A stretch of DNA of 64,000 bases from Bacillus_BD sp963765265 (GTDB taxonomy: Bacteria; Bacillota; Bacilli; Bacillales; Cytobacillaceae), in the NCBI GenBank assembly GCA_963765265.1, contig CAVXVN010000012.1, positions 1 to 64,000 on the forward strand. The letters run 5' to 3'. Under the pieces are notes generated by a model that saw only the letters and a program-made list of their open reading frames with translations, had not been told where the DNA came from and made no database searches. Positions 35,937 to 46,290 of the stretch are shown here, one piece after another (the stretch's first letter is position 1; the number at the start of each line of letters is the position of its first letter). Position numbers and translations under genes: made by a program.

Positions 35937-38224
35937 TAGTGTTAATAGGGAATGGAATGGCGGGAATACGTTGCATCGAGGAAATTTTAGAGAAGGGTGC
36001 TGATTTATTTACCATAACTGTGTTTGGAAGCGAACGCCACGTTAATTATAATCGCATTCTATTATCGAGCGTATTGCAGGGCGGTACATCGTTTAAAGAT
36101 CTTACAATAAATGATCGTAATTGGTATGAGGAAAACAATATTCAATTGTTCACGGGTGAAACGGTTGTGAAGGTTGATGTAGAGAACAAGATCGTAAGTA
36201 CAGACAAAAAAAGGAACGTAACATATGACAAACTTATTATAGCGACAGGTTCGGTACCGTTTGTCCTTCCTATTCCTGGCAGTGATAAAGAAGGGGTTAT
36301 TACCTTCCGAACCATTGAAGATTGCCGCAAAATTGTGGAAACAGCAACACAATATAGAAAAGCAGTTATCATCGGAGGAGGCGTGCTAGGTTTAGAAGCT
36401 GCAAAAGGATTACTAAACCTTGGAATGGAAGTGAATGTTGTCCATCTTGCCCATTGTTTAATGGAGAGGCAACTTGATTATACGGCTTCAAAAATGTTGG
36501 AAAAGGAGTTAGAAGTTCAAGGTATGAAGTTTCTTTTAGGAAAAGAAACAGAAAAGATTATAGGAAACCATCGTGTTGAAGGCCTGCGTTTTAAAGACGG
36601 AACAGAGGTAAAAGCTGACTTGGTTGTGATGGCTGTAGGTGTGAGACCAAATATTGGGCTAGCTAAGAAAAGTGGAATTAATACAAATCGTGCCATTCTT
36701 GTAAACGACTATTTAGAAACAAATATTCCAGATATTTATGCTGTTGGAGAGTGTGTGGAACATCGAGGGTTGGTTTATGGGCTTGTGAAGCCGCTTTATG
36801 AACAGGGGAAAGTATTGGCAAAACATATATGTGGCCAAGAAAGTCAGGTCTACAAAGGTTCTGTTCTCTCTACGCAATTAAAAATATCTGGTGTTGATGT
36901 TTTCTCAGTTGGTCAATTTGTTGGTGATGAAAGCACAAAAGTCATTTCCATCCATGATGAGGTCAGGGGAATTTATAAAAAAATGGTCTTTCAAGAAAAC
37001 AAAATGATTGGTGCTGTTTTATTTGGAGATACCAAGTGATGGTTCGAGATTATTGAATCTCATTGTGGAGAAGAAAGACATACCAGATAGTGAAAAAAAC
37101 TTGTATCTTAAAATATCTGAAAATACAGAAAATAAAATTAAATTAATGAATCGTAGTGATATAGTCTGTAGCTGTAATGCTGTAACAAAGGGAGCCATTC
37201 TCGAAGCTGTTCAAGTAAAAGGCTTAACAACCCTTGAACAAGTTAAGAAATGTACAAAAGCCTTTAGTTCCTGTGGTGGATGTAAGCCATTAGTTGTCAG
37301 AAATGTTAACTTATATTCAAAGTGATTTATTTGATGAAGTTGTTGAACAGAAGACCATGTGTGCCTGTACGACATTGACAGAAGATAAAGTGATCCAGGA
37401 AATACAATTGAGAAATCTTTCTTCTGTAAAAAAAGTGATGGATGCGCTGAAATGGAGCAAACCAGAAGGGTGCTCTACATGCCTTGGTGCTTTAAATTAT
37501 TATTTAGGTATGATTCATCCCGGATTTGAGGGTACGAGAGGAATCTCCTATCATAAATGAGCTAATGAATGCAACGTTGCAAAGTGATGGGACGTATACC
37601 ATTATTCCGAAAATCTATGGGGGAGTGACAAGTGCGGAGCAACTAAGGAAAATTGCTGATGTAGTGGAAAAATACGATATACCTGATGTGATTGTATCTA
37701 GTGGTCAAAGGGTTCAATTAATGGGAGTAAATAAACAAAGTCTTGCAAAGGTTTGGGATGAGTTAAATAGACCATTACGTCCCGCAGGTAAGAAGTCAAT
37801 CCAACCAATCGAAATGCATATTGATGAAAATAATTGCCAATGTGACAAACACCCATCACTTTATTTATCTGTTCGACTAGAAAAACAGTTGGAATGTCTA
37901 ACAACTCCAGAAACTGTAAAAATGGGGATATCCCCTTGTATTCATAACGGTGAAGAGGTTATGACCAAGGATGTAAGTCTCATTCGCATGAACAGAGGCT
38001 GGGAAATATATGTTGGTGGAAGAAGTGGTCTTGACGTACAAATAGGAGAATTATTCTATGTTGCTGAGACAAATGAGGAAGCTCTGGAGATCATAATGGC
38101 TTTTATTCAATATTACCGTGAGACAGCCTACTATTTAGAACGTATGTGGCAATGGAAGGAACGGTTGGGATTAATCCATATACGAGAAGTCATTTTTGAA
38201 CCAGGAATTTCGCTTACCAACTAA
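35921..38224 (+). pseudogene. nirB: First copy of nitrite reductase large subunit, broken and missing cofactor ligands
   Basis: NirB homologue: FAD/NAD domain (LVLIGNGMAGIRCIEEIL, then VIIGGGVLGLEAAKGLL), two BFD-like [2Fe-2S] segments (CSCNAVTKGAI...CGGCKPL and CACTTLTED...CSTCLG), and a siroheme domain. Three single-base shifts break it near 37034, 37299 and 37531. In the siroheme domain the four Cys of copy 2 (CVGENFC and CPRNC) are here HIDENNC and CIHNG: two ligands are lost. So even with the frames repaired it should not reduce nitrite. It precedes narK in the same direction. It may be a decaying duplicate or a truncated redox protein. Confidence 0.8.
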
Positions 38225-38400
38225 TGGGGCGGTTAGAACAAGATGTTTTTCAATATAAAAAAATAGTGGAAAAAAATTACAGTGAATCTCTACAATGAAA
38301 TTTTCATATAGAAAATTCTATTTGCAACTGAAAACGAATGAGTTTTAGATTGATTGTTTAGCATAGGTTCATCTCACACGATCTGAGGAGGTAATAATAA

Positions 38401-39633
38401 ATGGAGATTAGAAGTTTTAAAAAGTCAGGACATTTTCCAAGTTTATTGTCAGCATTTCTCTATTTTGATATTAGCTTTATGATTTGGGTGCTTTGTGGTT
38501 CGGTCGCTCTTTACATCACCAAAGATTTTGGCTTAACGGACGCCGAGAAAGCTACTATGGTTGCTCTTCCTTTGTTAGGCGGTGCCATCTTACGAATTCC
38601 AATGGGGATTTTGTCAGACCGAATTGGCTGTAAAAAAACGGGCATTATTGGGATGATCATCACCATTATTCCATTACTTTGGGGCTGGCTCGGGGGTACA
38701 AACTTAAATGACATTCACGCAATCGGCTTGTTGCTAGGGATAGCGGGTGCCAGTTTCGGAGTGGCATTACCACTAGCAGGTCGATGGTATCCGCCGCAGT
38801 ATCAAGGAATGGCAATGGGCATCGCGGGAGCGGGGAATAGTGGAACGGCAATTGCTACATTCTTTGGACCAAAAATTGCTGAGGTTTACGGGTGGCACAG
38901 TGTGTTTGGTTTTGCCATTATTCCGCTCCTTCTCGTCCTAGTTTCTTTCGTGCTCATGGCGAAAGACAGCCCAAATCAACCAGAACCTAAGAGGCTCACT
39001 GAATATTTGTCCGTGTTTCGGCATGCTGATACATGGTGGTTCTCCCTATTCTATGCGATCACATTTGGAGGTTTTAGTGGATTGGCGAGCTATTTAGGCA
39101 TCTTTTTCTATGATATTTACGGAGACCAAGCGATGTCCGGAGGATTAACGATGGTTCAAATTGGATATTTGGTAACCATAACCGTTATTGCCGGAAGTAT
39201 CTTCAGACCCATTGGGGGTTATATTGCAGACCGCATTGGCGGAATGAAATTTCTTCAAATCCTTTTTGCTTGTATATCGATATGCGCATTCCTCGTAACC
39301 ACGATGCCGAGCTCCTTTCTAGTCATGCTTCTTATAACCAGCACAATGATGGCTTGCCTTGGTATGGGGAACGGTTCAGTGTTCCAAATTGTGCCACAAC
39401 GTTTCAAAGACGAAATTGGAGTGATGACAGGGATTGTTGGTGCGTTCGGAGGTTTAGGTGGATTCTTGCTGCCAAACTATATATTAGGACCGCTGAAGCA
39501 AGCTACCGGTAGTCATGTTGCTGGATTTATGACCCTTGCATGCATTGTGCTTACCGTAACACTTGTATTCTATGCTGTCTCACGTAGCTGGAGAAAATCG
39601 TGGGCCACTTTGGATTCTGATGTGAAATTCTAA
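38401..39633 (+). CDS. narK: Nitrate/nitrite transporter, MFS type
   Basis: Major-facilitator protein of 410 residues with about twelve helices. It has the MFS loop motif GILSDRIGCKKTG between helices 2 and 3 and the nitrate signature AGAGNSGTAIATFFGP (NNP family, helix 5); a second signature GAFGGLGGFLLPN lies near helix 11. These fit the NasA/NarK subfamily that imports nitrate. GAGGAGG lies nine bases before ATG 38401. It sits between a nirB copy and nasC, 25 bases ahead of the latter, so it supplies nitrate to this assimilation cluster. Nitrate versus nitrite preference is not clear from sequence. Confidence 0.9.
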   Translation: MEIRSFKKSGHFPSLLSAFLYFDISFMIWVLCGSVALYITKDFGLTDAEKATMVALPLLGGAILRIPMGILSDRIGCKKTGIIGMIITIIPLLWGWLGGTNLNDIHAIGLLLGIAGASFGVALPLAGRWYPPQYQGMAMGIAGAGNSGTAIATFFGPKIAEVYGWHSVFGFAIIPLLLVLVSFVLMAKDSPNQPEPKRLTEYLSVFRHADTWWFSLFYAITFGGFSGLASYLGIFFYDIYGDQAMSGGLTMVQIGYLVTITVIAGSIFRPIGGYIADRIGGMKFLQILFACISICAFLVTTMPSSFLVMLLITSTMMACLGMGNGSVFQIVPQRFKDEIGVMTGIVGAFGGLGGFLLPNYILGPLKQATGSHVAGFMTLACIVLTVTLVFYAVSRSWRKSWATLDSDVKF

Positions 39634-39658
39634 ATACTAGTAGAAAAGGATGAAAGCT

Positions 39659-41815
39659 ATGACCGAAATGTTATTGAAATACTTTCGCGAAAAGCAACAA
39701 CAAGTACAGTCGGAAAAGATCTATGATACACAATGTCCGTATTGTAGTGTGCAATGTAAAATGCAATTAATTGAACAAAGTATTGTCACAAGAAAAAAAT
39801 ATAAGACCGTTGGAAAAGAGAACCCTACTTCTCATGGACGTTTATGCATTAAAGGAATGAATGCACACCAGCATGCCTTGCACAACGATCGACTTAAATA
39901 TCCCTTGTTAAAAGTAAACGGGGAATTTACTCGCATAACTTGGGAACAGGCTTTAAACCATATCAAAGATAATTTCTCCAACATTCAATCCGAAGATGGA
40001 ATGGATGCACTAGCGGTTTATGGGAGTGCATCCGTTACAAACGAAGAAGCCTATTTATTAGGGAAGTTTGCACGTGTCGCCTTAAAAACAAAGCACATTG
40101 ATTATAATGGACGATTATGTATGTCAGCAGCAGCTTCAGCTGCAACTCAGACCTTTGGGATGGATAGAGGTTTCACAAACACCTTATCCGAAATACCATT
40201 TTCACAATGTATTATTTTAGCAGGTACAAATATTGCCGAATGTCAGCCAACCATTATGCCTTATTTTGAAGCAGCAAAAGAAAATGGAGCATTTATTATT
40301 GCCATCGATCCTCGCGAAACACTAACCACAAAAATAGCTCATTTACATTTAAAGGTCAAACCAGGAATGGACGCTGCACTGGCAAATGGCCTATTAAAAG
40401 TCATCATTGAAAAAGACTACATTGATCATAACTTTATCCAAGAACGAGCAAAAGGCTTTGAAGAAGTGAAAGAGTATGTTTCTTCCTTAAGTCTAAAAGA
40501 AATCGCTGAATTGACAGGGGTTCCCTCTGATCAAATTGAGAGAGCCGCTACCATATTTGGAAAAAAGGAAACGGGAATGATTTTTACAGCAAGGGGTGTG
40601 GAACAACAAACAGATGGTTCTGTTGCTGTTCGTAATTTGTTAAATATTTTGATTGCAACAGGCAAGATTGGAAAACCAAATTGTGGTTATGGAGCCATTA
40701 CCGGGCAGGGGAATGGCCAGGGAGCAAGGGAACACGGCCAAAAAGCAGATCAACTACCAGGGTATCGTTCCATTGAGAATGAAGAACATCGAGAATATGT
40801 AGCAGATGTATGGGGCGTGGATAAAGAGGATCTACCAAGAAAAGGTGTATCTGCTTACGAAATGATCGAGAAAATGGATAAGGGTGAAATCACAGGTTTG
40901 TTTTTAATGTGTTCGAATCCAGTTGTCTCCAATCCAAATGCTCATTTTGTTAAAAAGGCATTGCAAAAGCTAAAATTTCTTGTCGCAGTGGATTTATTTA
41001 TTTCAGAGACTGCAAGATTGGCAGATTTAATTTTACCTGCTACCTCTTATTTAGAGGATGAAGGGACCATGACAAACTTAGAGGGGCGAGTCACATTACG
41101 TGAAGCAAGCTTTCCAATTCCAGGTGAAGCAAAGCATGATTGGCAAATTCTTTGTGATATTGCTCATGTTCTTGGAAAAGGAGAATACTTTTCATTTTCA
41201 TCCGCAGAAGAGATTTTTAATGAATTAAGAATCGCTAGTCGTGGCGGCCTAGCAGATTATTATGGAATCACCTATGATCGTCTCAAAAAGGAAAATGGTA
41301 TCTTATGGCCTTGTCCAACTGTTGATCATAAAGGTACGGAACGGTTATTTGAACAATCCTTTGCACACAAGGATGGAAAGGCAGTTATGGTGGTTGTTGC
41401 AAATACTCCAGTCGTTCCAAAAGAAAGACCAAGTGAAGAATATCCACTGTATTTAACAACTGGGCGAGTCATGTCACACTATTTAACGGGTGTCCAAACG
41501 AGAAAAAGCTCCGCGTTGGCAGCAAGGAACTTTGAATCTTTTATGGAAATTCACCCAGAAACAGCAAGAAAATTTGGCATTCAAGATCAAATCCTAGTCA
41601 AAATTGAATCGAAGCGGGGAAGCATTGTTGTTAGAAGTAACTGGTCAAATACAATCCGTCAAGATACGGTTTTTGTCCCTTTTCATTGGACTGACTCGCA
41701 AAATGTGAATCGCCTTGTTTCAGGGGATTTGGATCCGAATTGTAAAATGCCTGGATTTAAAGTAAGTGCAGTCAGAATTAGTCCGTATGTTGAAGTTATG
41801 GAGATGAAAAAATGA
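39659..41815 (+). CDS. nasC: Assimilatory nitrate reductase, molybdopterin catalytic subunit
   Basis: Molybdoenzyme of 718 residues that reduces nitrate to nitrite in the cytoplasm. The N-terminus has the [4Fe-4S] motif CPYCSVQCKMQ and later GRLCIKG. The Mo-site Cys lies in YNGRLCMSAAASAA. NIAECQPTIMPYFEAAKENG, GYGAITGQGNGQGAREHGQK and the C-terminal dinucleotide domain (TTGRVMSHYLTGVQTRKS) follow. There is no C-terminal BFD domain, so electrons probably come from a separate NasB-like protein, not seen here. AAAAGGA before ATG 39659 is a better start than ATG 39650. Confidence 0.92.
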   Translation: MTEMLLKYFREKQQQVQSEKIYDTQCPYCSVQCKMQLIEQSIVTRKKYKTVGKENPTSHGRLCIKGMNAHQHALHNDRLKYPLLKVNGEFTRITWEQALNHIKDNFSNIQSEDGMDALAVYGSASVTNEEAYLLGKFARVALKTKHIDYNGRLCMSAAASAATQTFGMDRGFTNTLSEIPFSQCIILAGTNIAECQPTIMPYFEAAKENGAFIIAIDPRETLTTKIAHLHLKVKPGMDAALANGLLKVIIEKDYIDHNFIQERAKGFEEVKEYVSSLSLKEIAELTGVPSDQIERAATIFGKKETGMIFTARGVEQQTDGSVAVRNLLNILIATGKIGKPNCGYGAITGQGNGQGAREHGQKADQLPGYRSIENEEHREYVADVWGVDKEDLPRKGVSAYEMIEKMDKGEITGLFLMCSNPVVSNPNAHFVKKALQKLKFLVAVDLFISETARLADLILPATSYLEDEGTMTNLEGRVTLREASFPIPGEAKHDWQILCDIAHVLGKGEYFSFSSAEEIFNELRIASRGGLADYYGITYDRLKKENGILWPCPTVDHKGTERLFEQSFAHKDGKAVMVVVANTPVVPKERPSEEYPLYLTTGRVMSHYLTGVQTRKSSALAARNFESFMEIHPETARKFGIQDQILVKIESKRGSIVVRSNWSNTIRQDTVFVPFHWTDSQNVNRLVSGDLDPNCKMPGFKVSAVRISPYVEVMEMKK

Positions 41816-41941
41816 ATAGGTTTGTTTCGTTGATCAGTAGATAGAATATATGATTACTTTTTTAAAATAAAAACGATATGAAACATGACAAAAATTCGAA
41901 CGGTATTTATGGTTCTTACGATATAGATGGGAGGGCTTTAC

Positions 41942-44302
41942 GTGGTGAAACAAAAAATAGTACTGATTGGGAATGGAATGGCAGGGGTTCGGTGCTTAGA
42001 TGAAATATTGAAATTGGAACCCAATCGTTTCGAAGTAACTGTTTTTGGGAGTGAAAATCATCCGAATTATGATCGAATTCAATTATCAAAGGTGTTGCAA
42101 GGTGATACGGCAATTGATGATATTACCTTAAATGATTGGAACTGGTACGAGAAAAATAATATTATTCTCTATTCTGGAGAAACAGTATTGCGTATTGATA
42201 CAAATAAGCAAATCGTCTATTCAGATCGTAATCGCGAGGTTATTTACGATCAATTGATATTGGCGACAGGATCGGTCCCTTTTATCCTCCCAATTCCAGG
42301 AGCGGATAAAAAAGGGGTTACTGCTTTCCGGAATATAGAAGACTGCGAAAAAATGATTGAATATTCTAAAATCATTTAAAAGGGCAGCCGTTATAGGTGG
42401 AGGTTTATTAGGTCTTGAGGCTGCGAGAGGACTATTAAATTTAGGGATGGAAGTAGATGTCATTCACCTTGGAGATTATTTAATGGAAAGACAGTTAGAC
42501 GAAGCGGCTGCGAACCTGCTGCGAAAAGGAACTTGAAAAGCAAGGGATGAACTTTTTATTAAGAAAACAAACGGCCGAAATTATGGGTGAGAATAGGGTT
42601 GAAGGATTACGTTTTAGTGATGGCGATGAGATTAAGGCAGATTTAATTGTCATGGCTGTTGGGATTAAGGCAAATACGCAGCTTGCCGTCCAAAGTGGGA
42701 TTCCTGTAAATCGTGGGATTATTGTGAACGACTATATGGAAACCGATATTCCGAATGTGTTTGCAGTCGGTGAGTGTGCTGAACACCGTGGAATGGTATA
42801 CGGATTAGTTGCACCACTTTATGAACAAGGGAAAGTATTAGCTGGGAAAATTTGCGAGGTGGAAGGTAAACCGTATGAGGGAACCGTTCTATCTACAAAA
42901 TTAAAGGTATCTGGTGTCGATGTATTCTCAGCTGGAGAAATCAACGACGATGAACATACCAAAGCGATTAAAGAATTTAATGAATGGGAAGGAACCTATA
43001 AAAAGGTCCTTATAAGAGATGATAAAATTTCAGGGGCTGTCTTATTCGGCAATACAAAAGAAGGAAATAAATTGTTGAGTATGATTAATAACAGGGCGGA
43101 TGTTTCCGAATATCTTGACACGGAAAAAGGTGAAAGACTCAGGCCTAAGCTTTGTGGCTTCTTTCCCTAATGAGGAAATTATTTGCGGATGTAATGGTGT
43201 AACAAAAGGCGAGATTGTTAACGCGATCCAAACTCAAGGACTAACGAGTATAGATGAGGTAAAAGGCTGTACAAATGCCTCAAGATCTTGTGGAGGGTGT
43301 AAGCCTTTAGTGGCTGACCTTTTAGAACTTACATTGGGTGATGAATACAGCAAATCCAATCAGAAGGAAGCTATTTGTAGCTGTACGACATTATCCAGAG
43401 ATGAGGTTGTAGCCTCCATTCGAGAAATGAATCTAACGAGCACAAGAGAAGTGATGAATGTTCTTGGCTGGAATATTGGTGGATGTTCAAAATGTAAACC
43501 TGCATTGAACTATTATTTAGGCATGATTCATCCGCTTGAGTATGAAGATGAAAAAGAATCTCGCTTTGTGAATGAGCGGCTACATGCAAATATTCAAAAG
43601 GATGGGACATTTTCCGTTGTACCAAGGATGTATGGGGGAGTCACGAATCCAGATCAATTACGAAAAATTGCCGATGTTGCGGAAAAGTACAGCGTACCGT
43701 TACTAAAAGTTACAGGTGGGCAAAGGATTGATTTGTTAGGAATTGAAAAAGAGGATCTTCCAAACGTCTGGGCGGATCTGGATATGCCATCAGGTTATGC
43801 TTATGCCAAAACACTTCGGACCGTAAAAACATGTGTCGGAGAAAATTTTTGCCGCTTTGGTACTCAAGATTCCATTGGACTAGGAATTGCATTGGAGAAG
43901 AAATTGGAACGTATAAATACTCCACATAAGTTTAAAATGGCAGTTTCTGCTTGCCCTCGTAACTGTGCAGAATCTGGAATTAAAGATCTTGGTGTTGTTG
44001 GTGTAGATGGTGGTTGGCAAATTTATGTTGGCGGAAATGGTGGAACAGATCTAAGAGCTGCTGATCTACTGTGTAAAGTAAAAACAAGTGAAGAAGTGAT
44101 GGAGATAACAGGTGCTTATTTCCAATATTACCGTGAAACGGGTATCTATTTAGAAAGAACGTCTAAATGGGTTGAACGGATGGGACTTGATACGATTAAA
44201 GTGGTGATTGAAAATGATCAAAATAGACGGGAGCTAAATCAACGTTTAAATGAAGCGTTATCGATCGTACAAGAACCATGGAAAGAAGTGATTAGAAAGT
44301 GA
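41942..44302 (+). pseudogene. nirB: Nitrite reductase large subunit, intact motifs but three frame breaks
   Basis: NirB reduces nitrite to ammonium with NADH. The FAD domain begins IVLIGNGMAGVRCLDEIL. Frame breaks at about 42368-42371 (an A run), 42528 and 43129-43133 are each repaired by removing one base, giving LRRQ-free continuity such as YSKSFKRAAVIGGG and LLRKELEKQGMNF. After them come CGCNGVTKGEI...CGGCKPL, CSCTTLSRD...CSKCKPAL and a siroheme domain with all ligands: CVGENFC and CPRNC. So this copy would be functional if the extra bases are errors. GGGAGGG lies before GTG 41942. It is followed by nirD, 75 bases away. Confidence 0.88.
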
Positions 44303-44376
44303 AACGATTCAAAACGAGTTATATCAAAAGGTGAGAATTCCAGCAACAACCTGAATAAACAGATAGGGAGGAATGA

Positions 44377-44703
44377 ATGATGGAAGAAATACTTCAACGA
44401 TTCAAGGTAATAAATGTAAGTGAAATAGCTAAAAATCTCGGGAAAACCGTTCGCATTGGCTCTTATGAAATTGCTCTTTTTCATCTAGCCAATGGTGAAT
44501 TTCGAGCCATCGAAAATCGCTGCCCGCATAAAGGTGGAGTTCTTGTAGAAGGGATGGTAAGCGGGGAACATGTCTTTTGCCCGATGCATGATTGGAAAAT
44601 TAACCTGGCAGATGGGAAAGTCCAAAAGCCGGATCATGGTTGTGTGAAAAGTTTTGTGGTGGAAGTGGAAAATGATGATGTTTATATTATTTTACCCAAA
44701 TGA
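44377..44703 (+). CDS. nirD: Nitrite reductase small subunit (Rieske-type)
   Basis: Protein of 108 residues that pairs with NirB in the NADH-dependent nitrite reductase. The Rieske [2Fe-2S] ligands are visible as CPHKGG and CPMHDW, separated by the usual spacing. The N-terminal part is a short beta domain (VNVSEIAKNLGKTVRIGSYE). GGGAGG lies seven bases before ATG 44377. It completes the nirBD pair and is followed by a terminator at 44759-44787. Confidence 0.92.
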   Translation: MMEEILQRFKVINVSEIAKNLGKTVRIGSYEIALFHLANGEFRAIENRCPHKGGVLVEGMVSGEHVFCPMHDWKINLADGKVQKPDHGCVKSFVVEVENDDVYIILPK

Positions 44704-44758
44704 ACCTGCCTTAGACCCCCTCAGCCAAATCTTTGAAAGAATCCCGGAAGGATTGAAC

Positions 44759-44787
44759 TCCAGTGTATTTGTTTCACTGGATTTTTT
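44759..44787 (+). terminator. Terminator after nirD
   Basis: TCCAGTG/CACTGGA stem with a 9-base loop and a six-T tail. Confidence 0.85.
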
Positions 44788-44888
44788 AAATTAGCATAAG
44801 ATGGAAGGTAGTTTTGGCTTGCTTTTTGTGCTAAGTTAAGTAAAATAGATGAGATAACTTTATAGTTTTGAAATGAGGGTAGTAGTAA

Positions 44889-45971
44889 ATGAATAAACAA
44901 TCCATATACGGATTAACATTTGATCAACTGACAGTATGGTTTTTAGAACATGGACATAAAAAATTCCGCGCCACTCAAGTGTGGGATTGGTTATATATTA
45001 AACGAGTGAAAACTTTTGCTGATATGCGTAATATAAACAAAGAGCTTATTGAATTACTGGAGGAACATTTTTACATCCAATCACTAACGTTGAATACGAA
45101 GCAAGAATCAAAGGACGGAACAATTAAGTTTTTATTTAATTTAACGGATGGTAATTTGATCGAAACGGTATTAATGAGACATAAATACGGTTTATCCGTT
45201 TGTGTAACAACCCAAGTAGGTTGTAACATTGGCTGTAGTTTTTGTGCGAGCGGGATATTAGCGAAAAATCGTGATTTAACGAGCGGTGAAATTGTAGAAC
45301 AGATCATGAATGTTCAACATCATTTGGATGAAAAAGATCAAGGTGAAAGAGTGAGTCACGTTGTGGTCATGGGAATTGGGGAGCCTTTTGACAATTACGA
45401 TAACTTGATTGATTTCTTACATGTGATTAACGATCAAAAGGGACTTGCCATTGGTGCAAGACATATTACGGTATCGACAAGCGGACTTTCCCCTAAAATT
45501 TATGACTTTGCTGACTTGGATCTGCAAATAAACTTAGCCATTTCATTGCATGCTCCTAATAATGAACTCCGTAGCCGTATCATGAAAATCAATAAGGCCT
45601 ATCCAATTGAAAAATTAATGGATGCTGTTGATTATTATTTAGAAAAAACAAATCGGAGAATTACCTTTGAATATATTTTATTGAATGATGTGAATGATCA
45701 TCGGGAAGAAGCCATTCAACTGGCGAATTTACTAAGCAACAAACGTCATCTTGCGTATGTGAACTTAATTCCCTATAATCCTGTAAATGAACATATTCAA
45801 TATGAAAGAAGCGAAAAGGATTCAATCCTTTCTTTTTACGAAACGTTGAAAAAGAAAGGCATTAATTGTGGTGTTCGTCATGAACAAGGCACCGATATTG
45901 ATGCAGCCTGTGGACAGCTAAGAAGTAAACAAATGAAAAAAGAAAAAATAATTAAGGTAGACAATAAATAA
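44889..45971 (+). CDS. rlmN: RlmN/Cfr-family radical SAM methyltransferase
   Basis: Protein of 360 residues of the RlmN family, which methylates C2 of A2503 in 23S rRNA and A37 of some tRNAs. The [4Fe-4S] motif is CNIGCSFC (residues about 115-122), followed by MGIGEPFDNYDN (SAM) and ISLHAPNNELRSRIM. The C-terminus GVRHEQGTDIDAACGQL carries the catalytic methyl-accepting Cys. Bacilli normally have their rlmN next to prpC/prkC, so this may be an extra copy. It is more RlmN-like than Cfr-like because of the long RNLT-type segment. GAGGG lies before ATG 44889. Confidence 0.88.
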   Translation: MNKQSIYGLTFDQLTVWFLEHGHKKFRATQVWDWLYIKRVKTFADMRNINKELIELLEEHFYIQSLTLNTKQESKDGTIKFLFNLTDGNLIETVLMRHKYGLSVCVTTQVGCNIGCSFCASGILAKNRDLTSGEIVEQIMNVQHHLDEKDQGERVSHVVVMGIGEPFDNYDNLIDFLHVINDQKGLAIGARHITVSTSGLSPKIYDFADLDLQINLAISLHAPNNELRSRIMKINKAYPIEKLMDAVDYYLEKTNRRITFEYILLNDVNDHREEAIQLANLLSNKRHLAYVNLIPYNPVNEHIQYERSEKDSILSFYETLKKKGINCGVRHEQGTDIDAACGQLRSKQMKKEKIIKVDNK

Positions 45972-46000
45972 CAATTAGTGATAGAATATTCTTATTATAA

Positions 46001-46270
46001 TAAACCGACGAACAAGAGTAGTAAGAATTATAAATTGTACATAGAGAGCCGCTAGCTGATGGAAATGCGGTTGCAAAGATAATTCTGAATGGACTTGTGA
46101 GGGAAGCCTGAAATCGATTGAGAGTAGGTGCTTACGGGATCCCGTCCGTTACCAATGGGGTGTATATGATTGTATACACAATGAGTGGGCGATTTTATCG
46201 TCAATTTGGGTGGTACCGCAGAAGTTACAAAGCTTTTGTCCCTTTTTATAGGGATAAAGGCTTTTTTTAT
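46001..46270 (+). promoter_or_regulatory. T-box riboswitch, tryptophan specific
   Basis: Leader with the T-box order: stem I start near GACGAACAAGAGTAG, an AGAGAGCCGC segment, then a specifier loop GAATGGAC with UGG at 46090-46092 (Trp codon). The T-box bulge GGGTGGTACCGC lies at 46208-46219. It is followed by a terminator stem (46231-46262, AGCTTTTGTCCCT with AGGGATAAAGGCT, then seven T). Uncharged tRNA-Trp should open the terminator and switch trpBA on. Specifier assignment is by pattern, not by folding. Confidence 0.9.
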
Positions 46271-46290
46271 TATACTTTTTTAAAAGGGGA

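Noticed and set aside
37526..38224. Separate sulfite/nitrite reductase gene
   Set aside because: Its first residues join the preceding BFD segment after removal of one base, so it is the last part of the first nirB copy.
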